Source of the DNA: Schlesneria sp.
GTDB taxonomy: Bacteria > Planctomycetota > Planctomycetia > Planctomycetales > Planctomycetaceae
Assembly (NCBI GenBank): GCA_025353525.1
Contig: JANXOO010001253.1
Coordinates: 1-6,266, forward strand
Reading direction: 5' to 3'
DNA length: 6,266 nucleotides
Shown: in pieces, positions 1 through 5,508 of the stretch
Position numbering within the stretch: the stretch's first letter is position 1
Layout: each line of letters starts with the position of its first letter
Notes under the pieces: generated by a model
What the model saw: the letters and a program-made list of their open reading frames with translations, nothing else
Databases searched by the model: none
Told to the model about the DNA's origin: nothing
Made by a program: the position numbers and the translations under genes

Positions 1-2
1 GC

Positions 3-1283
3 AAGTCACTGGACGAAGCAAAGGCAGTCGTCATCACCGCCGGTCGGACCCTGACGCTGACATTTGCAATCAACGATCTTCCGCGCGACGCCGTGGTCAA
101 TTTTGAATCTCCGTCAATTCCTGACGGAGTAATTCTTGAAATGACAAATGGTCCGATCCCGGGAACGTCGAGAAAATTAACGATTACCGTACCGGATCTG
201 AACTCGAAGCTGTCCAGCCCTCAACAGATTGTTCTGAACGCAAAAAGCAGCGCCCATCCGTTACTGTTTGACCATACAATTAATCTGGAGGTTGAATACC
301 CGAAGCCCTGGTTGCCTTTTGAACTGGCAAGCCAGGGTTTCCGCGAGTCTCCTGATTCAATGCGGTTTTCTTTTGCCGGTGCCATCTATGCTTCGATTCT
401 CGACCGTCAGGTCGATGGCAAATCCGTTCGTTTTCGCCTGATACCGCCAACAAATATCGGGAACCGGAAGATCAGTCCGTTCTATATCACTGAGCGGCTT
501 GTCAGCAATGTTCTGTTTTACGAATTTGCCAAGGCGAATCCTGATTTCGAAATTGATGCCCGTCCGATCGAAGAGCGCCGTTGGGAGTCTTCCGGATTCG
601 CGGATTCGCCGGTCACAGATATCTATGCCATCGAAGCGCAGAAATTCGCGAAGTGGCTGGCCGGTCGCAATGGGACGTTGCCTTCGGACACCGAATGGGA
701 AGTCGCAGCAGGGTATTGGGACTTTATCCGTCATTTGACAAAGAAATTCGGCAATATCCCCGTTGAACGAATCGATCCTAAAGAACTTCGTGACCTGCGC
801 CTGATACCGTTCGACGATCATCCGCTCGGGGCAACTGTCTGGATCGGGGATGGACCTGCACTCGGGCAATATAAGGATCTTCACGGAGAAATGCTGAAAG
901 GCAGATCGACGTATGGATGCGAGCTGGATCGGCTGAAAGATGGCAAATGGCCGACCGAGTTCACAAGAACCTTGCAGGATATACGTGGTAAGACTCACGA
1001 TTTGAGGACACTTTACCGGGAAAACGTCATTGACGTGAAATCTCTGGAAACGGAAAAAATGAAATTTCAGGTCAGGCTTCGTGGCTCGGACCCCGATGGA
1101 GGAGAAATCAGCTGGTTGACAGGCGGCGAGAATAATCGACAAGTCAAAAGCGTGCAGGATCTGAATGGGACATCAGGTGAGTGCCCTTTGTCTCCCGCCG
1201 AACGCGATGCCAAAGAGCTCAATGTCGGGTTTCGAGTCGTCCTGCCGATTGATGAGCAATCGACGGATGTCGACGCCAATTGA
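3..1283 (+). CDS. FGE/SUMF1-like (formylglycine-generating-enzyme fold) protein, 5' end missing
   Basis: The frame is open to the left window edge, so this is the last 426 codons of a longer gene. The first GTG in frame (93) is not a convincing start because coding-like codons continue upstream of it. Residues 1-110 look beta-rich, like an Ig- or cadherin-type module. Residues about 125-416 resemble the FGE-sulfatase/SUMF1 domain: 'VRFRLIP', then 'ISPFYITERLVSN' (family form 'PFYI...EVTN'), then 'GTLPSDTEWEVAA' at nt 672-710 (family form 'RLPTEAEWEYAAR'), and a closing 'GFRVVLP' at nt 1227-1247. The paired cysteines and 'RGGSW' segment of active FGE are not evident, so the domain is probably a non-catalytic, binding version. 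FGE-like proteins are known accessory members of some T6SS clusters, and tssK starts 102 nt downstream. The missing N-terminus could carry further domains, for example a kinase, but that cannot be seen here. The fold call is fairly secure; the function is unknown. Confidence 0.72.
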   Translation, partial: KSLDEAKAVVITAGRTLTLTFAINDLPRDAVVNFESPSIPDGVILEMTNGPIPGTSRKLTITVPDLNSKLSSPQQIVLNAKSSAHPLLFDHTINLEVEYPKPWLPFELASQGFRESPDSMRFSFAGAIYASILDRQVDGKSVRFRLIPPTNIGNRKISPFYITERLVSNVLFYEFAKANPDFEIDARPIEERRWESSGFADSPVTDIYAIEAQKFAKWLAGRNGTLPSDTEWEVAAGYWDFIRHLTKKFGNIPVERIDPKELRDLRLIPFDDHPLGATVWIGDGPALGQYKDLHGEMLKGRSTYGCELDRLKDGKWPTEFTRTLQDIRGKTHDLRTLYRENVIDVKSLETEKMKFQVRLRGSDPDGGEISWLTGGENNRQVKSVQDLNGTSGECPLSPAERDAKELNVGFRVVLPIDEQSTDVDAN

Positions 1284-1385
1284 TCCTTGCAAATCGTCGC
1301 CGGAACGAAGAGGATCGAAGAGCAAGTTCGGCGCGTTCGAGCCAAAGTTTTCGCACTGCCACCAGGGAATTTCTCGAAGCTCAAT

Positions 1386-2801
1386 ATGACAAACCACTCC
1401 GTGCATTGGTCCGAAGGGCTGTTTATCAGTCCGCAACATTTTCAATTGTCCGAACGTCGGCTGCGGGAGGAAATCGCACTCGCCCAACAGTGGCATGTCG
1501 GTTATGCCTATGGCATCCGGAAGATTGAAATCGATCAGGATGCTCTATCCAATTGGCGCGTATCCCTCAGTACTCTGCATATCCGTTTGCGCGACAGGAC
1601 GTTCGTCCGGTTTCCGGAAGATTCGATTCTGACTCCTGTCGAGATTCCTCGAACCGCATTCCGCAATTCGCAGGAACGGTTGATGGTCCATCTGGCCGTA
1701 CCGCAATTGCAATTGGGTCGGAAGAATGCCGAATCTCAGAATTCGGATGGTACGGCCCGTTACTCAGTAGAATCTCAGGAAGTCGAAGACGAAAACCAGG
1801 CGGGCAATCCGATTGTTATGGATGTTCGCTGGTTGAACGCCAAAATCTTACTCGGTAGCGATGAATTATCGGGATACGAGACGTTACCGATCATGCGACT
1901 GCGGCTCGGCTCAATCGCCGAAGCACCTCCCGAAGTCGACCCCGACTATATCCCGCCGATCCTGGCCTGCGATGCGTGGTCATATCTCCAGGACCGGATT
2001 CTGGGGAACGCCGCTGATCAGTTGGGTAGTCTGGCCGATCAACTCGCGCGAAACATGCTCGATCGCGGAGTGGCTTTCGAGAGTGGTCACAGGGAGGACC
2101 TGGAACGCATTTTCAAATTGCATGCGATCAACGTCGCGCTGGGATATCTGGTCAATTTGCCGGTCGTGCGCGGAATTCATCCGCTGACGGCGTACATGGA
2201 ATTGTGCCGGATTGTCGGGCAGATTTCGATTTTTTTGCCCGAGCGGCGGATGCAGAAAGTTCCCGTATACGACCACGACGATCTGGGCGGTTGCTTCATC
2301 GCGATTCGCAAGATGCTCGATCTGGATACCGAAAAACAGCGCCGGGCGTACATCAAGCGTCCGTTCGTCGGAGCAGGCTTGCAGATGCAGGTTCGCCTCG
2401 AACGCGAGTGGCTCACTCCTGGTTGGACGTTCTATATGGGTGTCGAATCGAAGCTGTCGTTTAATGAGATCGACAAATTGCTGACCGACCGGCTCGATTT
2501 GAAGCTGGGGAGCAGCGATGTCGTCGAGAACATTTATCGCGGTGGAAAAGGGGGAGTGAAGGCGCGACCGGAAGCAGCACCGCCTCGCGATTTTCCGGGA
2601 ACCGGGTGGACGTACTGGAAGCTGGACCGTGGTTCCGAAGCGTGGCAAGCAGTCGAAAAAACACTCAATCTGGGTATCAGGTTTAATGAAAAGCAGGTTG
2701 TTGGCGATATCGACGGCGAACAAACCATTCAGATACGAACCGACCAGGGGCAGTTGGTTGCCCTGTCGTTTGCCCTGTACGCCATGCCGCAAATGCCATA
2801 A
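1386..2801 (+). CDS. tssK: Type VI secretion baseplate subunit TssK (ImpJ/VasE family)
   Basis: TssK is a trimeric cytoplasmic adaptor that joins the T6SS baseplate (TssEFG) to the membrane complex, including TssL. The 471-residue product is close to the usual family length of about 450. The N-terminus carries the family signature 'VHWSEGLFISPQHFQ' (residues 6-20). The middle has 'HPLTAYMELCRIVGQISIF' (265-283) and 'YDHDDLGGCF' (295-304), both typical of TssK. The C-terminal domain runs to 'LSFALYAMPQMP'. I chose the ATG at 1386 because the signature normally sits a few residues from the start. The frame stays open upstream to a TTG at 1287, which would add 33 residues with no family resemblance. 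No strong Shine-Dalgarno site precedes the ATG. Residues about 112-140 are acidic and Ser/Gln-rich, look disordered, and may be an insertion between strands of the N-terminal shell domain. The stop overlaps an ATG (taATG) that opens only a 30-codon ORF. Confidence 0.93.
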   Translation: MTNHSVHWSEGLFISPQHFQLSERRLREEIALAQQWHVGYAYGIRKIEIDQDALSNWRVSLSTLHIRLRDRTFVRFPEDSILTPVEIPRTAFRNSQERLMVHLAVPQLQLGRKNAESQNSDGTARYSVESQEVEDENQAGNPIVMDVRWLNAKILLGSDELSGYETLPIMRLRLGSIAEAPPEVDPDYIPPILACDAWSYLQDRILGNAADQLGSLADQLARNMLDRGVAFESGHREDLERIFKLHAINVALGYLVNLPVVRGIHPLTAYMELCRIVGQISIFLPERRMQKVPVYDHDDLGGCFIAIRKMLDLDTEKQRRAYIKRPFVGAGLQMQVRLEREWLTPGWTFYMGVESKLSFNEIDKLLTDRLDLKLGSSDVVENIYRGGKGGVKARPEAAPPRDFPGTGWTYWKLDRGSEAWQAVEKTLNLGIRFNEKQVVGDIDGEQTIQIRTDQGQLVALSFALYAMPQMP

Positions 2802-2807
2802 TGCCTG

Positions 2808-2828
2808 ATTCTGCGTGCTGCGCAGAGT
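2808..2828. other. Hairpin just after the tssK stop
   Basis: CTGCG (2811-2815) pairs with CGCAG (2821-2825) across a five-base loop. The stem extends outward through T-A, T-G and A-T pairs to about eight base pairs. It starts six bases after the tssK stop, and its far side ends six bases short of the stop of a possible reverse-strand ORF (2835-2960). No T-run follows on either strand, so it is a poor intrinsic terminator. It could instead protect or process the tssK mRNA 3' end within a tssK-tssL transcript, or be chance. Confidence 0.4.
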
Positions 2829-2834
2829 GTGGTG

Positions 2835-2960
2835 TTAATCGAAAGCCGGTTTCCGGGTCAGATACCAGTACTGACCTCGGTGACGGACGTTGAGATAGTC
2901 GTTATCCTGTTCGCGAATGCCTCGATTCGTTCCGGGCGACGTATCACAACAGGCAGGCAT
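2835..2960 (-). CDS. Possible small protein of 41 residues, antisense in the tssK-tssL gap
   Basis: I do not recognise this ORF. It starts at an ATG (2960-2958) and ends with TAA at 2835, and it occupies most of the otherwise empty gap between tssK and tssL on the opposite strand. The second half, 'NDYLNVRHRGQYWYLTRKP', is aromatic and basic and uses codons ending mostly in C, G or T, with no rare Ile, Leu or Arg codons. The two forward frames open here contain codons such as ATA, TTA and AGG. The upstream 'AAAAAAAGG' abuts the ATG with no spacer, which is a poor ribosome site. The same frame stays open into the antisense of tssL, so openness alone means little. It could be a real small gene, the remnant of a longer one, or chance. 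Confidence 0.27.
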   Translation of the reverse strand: MPACCDTSPGTNRGIREQDNDYLNVRHRGQYWYLTRKPAFD

Positions 2961-2970
2961 CCTTTTTTTC

Positions 2971-2976
2971 AGGCGG
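2971..2976 (+). promoter_or_regulatory. Ribosome binding site of tssL
   Basis: AGGCGG lies four bases before the ATG at 2981. It is a fair Shine-Dalgarno match and supports that start. The same frame is open upstream as far as a TGA at 2891 but has no better start with a ribosome site. Confidence 0.55.
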
Positions 2977-2980
2977 TCAG

Positions 2981-3643
2981 ATGACTCCCGAATTCGCTCA
3001 ACCGGTGAACAGGATTTTCGACGCCGTGCTGGATCTTGTCGATCGGATTGAACGGCACGAGCGACCTGATCTTGGCGAAGAGAAAACCCTGATTCGTATG
3101 GATCTGGATGCGCTGGTTTCACTGTCGACCAGCAAGCCCGGTCAGAGATCGGACGAGCATGAACTCGCTCGCCGCGCGTTGATTTACTGGGTCGATGAGG
3201 TCCTGACCACGGCGCAGGCCGACTGGAAGGACATGACGCTCGAATTCGACTATTTTGCGGAAAAAAATCGCGCCTGGCGATTTTATGAATACGGCGAGCG
3301 GTCGGCGCGGACCAGTTCTTCTGATGTGATCGAGACCTGGTATTTGTGTCTCGTTCTTGGGTTTGAAGGGGATGTCGGCGAAGCATTTCGCGAACATCTG
3401 CATCAGCCGCTTCCCGGTGGTAGCAGTACCTCAAACGAAGCTCGCAAAGCATGGGCAGCAGAATTCGCGCGACTGATTCGCAAGCCGACCTCGCAGGAAC
3501 TCGTTGGTGAACCCATCTCGGGAGGAGTCGAACCGCTTAACGGAGCACTTTGGCTGCAAACGATGGGCGCATGCCTGTTTGTAGTTAGCGCTGGATTCGT
3601 CGTGTTACTGGCGATCTTTCTGAAGCTTCGGTCACTGCAATAG
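2981..3643 (+). CDS. tssL: Type VI secretion membrane subunit TssL, DotU family, short form
   Basis: TssL is a tail-anchored inner-membrane protein. Its cytoplasmic helical domain contacts TssK and the baseplate, and it builds the trans-envelope complex with TssM and TssJ. The 220 residues match the short DotU form. The helical core contains 'ARRALIYWVDEVLTTAQADW' (63-82; family pattern 'L..yalcallDEavl...W'), 'FYEYGER' (101-107; pattern 'FF..le'), and 'VIETWYLCLVLGFEGDVGEAF' (116-136; pattern 'yelcL.LGFeG.y'). A single hydrophobic segment at about residues 190-214 ('GACLFVVSAGFVVLLAIFL') precedes a short basic tail, as expected for a C-terminal anchor. There is no OmpA-like peptidoglycan-binding extension, so the complex would need that function from another protein. 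The gene is last in its direction: no tssM follows, and the next gene converges on it. Confidence 0.88.
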   Translation: MTPEFAQPVNRIFDAVLDLVDRIERHERPDLGEEKTLIRMDLDALVSLSTSKPGQRSDEHELARRALIYWVDEVLTTAQADWKDMTLEFDYFAEKNRAWRFYEYGERSARTSSSDVIETWYLCLVLGFEGDVGEAFREHLHQPLPGGSSTSNEARKAWAAEFARLIRKPTSQELVGEPISGGVEPLNGALWLQTMGACLFVVSAGFVVLLAIFLKLRSLQ

Positions 3644-3683
3644 CAGCCTGTTTCAATTCCTGGCCGCACTGTTCTCGCCCATC

Positions 3684-3695
3684 GGGGGGGGGGGG
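3684..3695 (+). repeat. Homopolymer of 12 G
   Basis: Twelve consecutive G lie 40 bp after the tssL stop, in non-coding DNA. Tracts of this length are prone to slippage and to sequencing or assembly length error. Because the tract is outside any supported gene, length change would not shift a reading frame. It could affect only the 3' untranslated regions or local DNA structure. Confidence 0.95.
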
Positions 3696-3727
3696 TACTG
3701 AGGCCGATCTGTGAATTCGGACACTGA

Positions 3728-3761
3728 ACAGCAGAAGAATCTTCACAGCAGAAGAATCTTC
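3728..3761 (+). repeat. Perfect 17-bp tandem duplication with internal near-palindromes
   Basis: The unit ACAGCAGAAGAATCTTC occurs at 3728-3744 and again, identical and directly adjacent, at 3745-3761. Each unit contains GAAGA-A-TCTTC, an inverted repeat with five-base arms around one central base. Two identical dyads 17 bp apart could be paired protein-binding sites, or simply a recent slippage duplication. The position downstream of two convergent genes argues against a promoter operator. Confidence 0.95.
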
Positions 3762-3776
3762 CGAATATCAACGAAC

Positions 3777-3810
3777 AAAGCTCCAGCATCGTTTGTGACG
3801 CTGGAGCTTT
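3777..3810. terminator. Bidirectional terminator between tssL and the convergent secreted-protein gene
   Basis: AAAGCTCCAGC (3777-3787) and GCTGGAGCTTT (3800-3810) form a perfect 11-bp stem. A further T-A and C-G pair can form inside it past an A/C mismatch, leaving a loop of about six bases. The stem begins in A and ends in T on both strands, which gives a short U-stretch at the 3' side whichever strand is transcribed. It lies 134 bp after the tssL stop and 23 bp after the stop of the gene on the other strand, as expected for a shared terminator of converging genes. Confidence 0.8.
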
Positions 3811-3832
3811 ACTCGCGTTTCAGCAGTTGCAA

Positions 3833-5365
3833 TCAGAATTGAACGCGTGTGGCGTTGGTCTGAGGAGCTCCGAAGTACCAGTTGAAGAGGACGCGGAATT
3901 CTCCCGAGAAGGCTTTGTCCGAATCCGTACCGATGGGAACGACGTACCCCAGCAACAGGGACTTATTCTGACCGAACATGATGTTTGATCCGACCACTGC
4001 ATTTTGAGTTTGAATCTGACGCTGGTAGTTTCCTGTCGTCAGAGCAGGCCCATGCACGACATTCGTTGACTGCAGAGTTGAGTTCAGGTGAAATTCGGAG
4101 ATCAATGAGACCCTGGACAGGCGTGCTGTTGGATCGGCCGACTGGTAAATCCAGTATCCGGTTCCGACGCTCGCAAACAGATAAGACGGGTCACGCAGCG
4201 TTCCGTCCTGATGCAGATTCGAGCTGCCGTCAGGCGTTGTTGAAACGGCGTTTCCATTCGTGGCAAAATCAAGTTGCAGCATCGACTGTGCGAACCAGCG
4301 ATCGTTTGGTGTGTAAACGCTGCCGACGTACGGCAACACGTGCCAGGCCTGATTGCGTATCAACGCCAGTGTGTTTCCCTTGCTGTCAAGCACCCGAGTG
4401 TCGTCTGCCGTCGGAGCCGCCACGCCGATCCCTGTCGACAGAGCGAATTGTTCGTCGCGATAGAGAAGTCCTTTGAAGAACGTTGTGACATTCCCTAGTT
4501 GGTACTGATTTGTATTGTAAATCGGCGTGTCTGTCCTGCTATCAAGTGTCGTATTTGACCCAAGTGTCGTCGCCATCGGCACGCGGACTTCGACCGACAT
4601 GTTTCTGTTAAAAAACGTCTTTTCAAATCCTGGCGTGTACCGATCAACGGAAATTCCACCTGGGCCCAGATTCAGATTTGAAAAATGATTATAGCTGAAG
4701 AATACGCGATCACGCGGCAGGGGGCTGGTATTCTCAGCCAGTTTCATGATCCCGACACCCGTTGAATTGGCAATCGAAACGGGAGATCCCAGGCTGAACG
4801 GGGAACTGAAAGTATTCGGGGTGTTCGAAATTGTTTGTCCGGCACCACCGAAAAAGTCGCCCATGAAGGCTGGTACCTGACTCAAGGCTGACGAGGCCCC
4901 CTGACCTGCCGCGAGCGATGTGACGGGAGCCGGCATTTGGGATGGTTGCTGGTTCTGCGAAAAGACAGAATTCGGATCCGACAGCGGTGAGCTCGACTCC
5001 GGCAAGGGTTGAGGACTTGTCGGTGGCAGCGAACCGTACGATTCCGTCGAACCGGTATACCCGGGGATACCGGAATTCGAATCCGGAATTCTTGAACAAT
5101 TCGGCGCCGGGGCGCACGCATCCTGCGAGCTGACAGGTGAAAGTTCGCGATCGAAGATCTCTTCGTCGGACATCAGTGATGTCAGTCGAACAGATCTGAG
5201 TGGCGTCCCGTCCGTATTCTGTGCTCGCACGACGACTTTTGAAGTCCCGTTTGATTTCGTCGTAACTTTGTCTTTAGTGGCGGCATCAGCTTCAGTGACT
5301 GCGAAACCGGCGGAAAAAACCAGCGTCAATACACAGGACAGTCTTGCCAGAGATGTTTTTTTCAT
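3833..5365 (-). CDS. Secreted, probably outer-membrane beta-barrel protein of a planctomycete-type family
   Basis: The product is 510 residues. The N-terminus is a signal peptide: basic 'MKKTSLARL', a hydrophobic core to about residue 23, and an Ala-X-Ala site ('EADA'). I chose the ATG at 5365 because AAGGA (5378-5374) lies eight bases upstream; the preceding TTG would add one residue. Residues about 80-200 form a Pro/Ser/Gln/Asn-rich, low-complexity linker with one close cysteine pair (about 84 and 90). From about residue 215 the sequence is beta-rich with alternating polar and aromatic residues: 'LPRDRVFFSYNHF', 'TPGFEKTFFNRNMSVEVRVPM', 'SYLFASVGTGYWIY'. It ends 'GEFRVLFNWYFGAP...RVQF'. A C-terminal phenylalanine is typical of barrels inserted by the BAM machinery. 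I recall similar 'RDRVFF.YN..TPGFEKTF' proteins from planctomycetes, without known function. The porin or channel role is inference. It converges on tssL and is downstream of the YHS-like gene on its own strand. Confidence 0.7.
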   Translation of the reverse strand: MKKTSLARLSCVLTLVFSAGFAVTEADAATKDKVTTKSNGTSKVVVRAQNTDGTPLRSVRLTSLMSDEEIFDRELSPVSSQDACAPAPNCSRIPDSNSGIPGYTGSTESYGSLPPTSPQPLPESSSPLSDPNSVFSQNQQPSQMPAPVTSLAAGQGASSALSQVPAFMGDFFGGAGQTISNTPNTFSSPFSLGSPVSIANSTGVGIMKLAENTSPLPRDRVFFSYNHFSNLNLGPGGISVDRYTPGFEKTFFNRNMSVEVRVPMATTLGSNTTLDSRTDTPIYNTNQYQLGNVTTFFKGLLYRDEQFALSTGIGVAAPTADDTRVLDSKGNTLALIRNQAWHVLPYVGSVYTPNDRWFAQSMLQLDFATNGNAVSTTPDGSSNLHQDGTLRDPSYLFASVGTGYWIYQSADPTARLSRVSLISEFHLNSTLQSTNVVHGPALTTGNYQRQIQTQNAVVGSNIMFGQNKSLLLGYVVPIGTDSDKAFSGEFRVLFNWYFGAPQTNATRVQF

Positions 5366-5373
5366 CAATTTGT

Positions 5374-5378
5374 TCCTT
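5374..5378 (-). promoter_or_regulatory. Ribosome binding site of the secreted-protein gene
   Basis: AAGGA on the minus strand lies eight bases before the ATG at 5365 and five before the in-frame TTG at 5368. The ATG is favoured as the better start codon with good spacing. Confidence 0.55.
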
Positions 5379-5508
5379 ACGGTGCGAACACCAATTCCAT
5401 CCGTGGGAAAAATCCTGAGATCAGCCGTAATTCACACAAAAATATCTGAATGGAACACCCGTGAGTCCACTCGTCGACAGTCGCGCTACTTTAAAACGTT
5501 GAATCGAT

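Noticed and set aside
357..1142. 261-codon open frame on the minus strand
   Set aside because: It lies wholly antisense to the FGE-like gene, has no recognisable domain, and is explained by codon bias of the plus-strand gene.
1287..1385. N-terminal extension of TssK from a TTG start
   Set aside because: The added 33 residues have no TssK similarity, and the family signature begins directly after the ATG at 1386.
1980..2792. 270-codon open frame on the minus strand
   Set aside because: It is antisense to the conserved part of tssK and has no family resemblance.
2802..2984. Read-through extension of TssK past its TAA (60 open codons)
   Set aside because: The protein already ends where TssK proteins usually end, the added peptide resembles nothing I know, and its codons are less typical.
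3403..3789. 128-codon minus-strand frame spanning the G12 tract and the 17-bp repeats
   Set aside because: It is Ser/Pro/Arg-rich, mostly antisense to tssL, with no domain; the openness is chance.
5070..5091. Direct repeat CCGGAATTC, twice 13 bp apart
   Set aside because: It lies inside the Pro/Ser-rich linker coding region and follows from the repeated peptide around 'RIPDSNSGIPGY'.
5366..5508. Promoter search upstream of the secreted-protein gene, including a sigma-54-like TGGAATTGGTGTTCGCA
   Set aside because: The spacing between GG and GC is 11 rather than 10 bases, and no convincing -35/-10 pair was found; I see nothing firm in this gap apart from the ribosome site.
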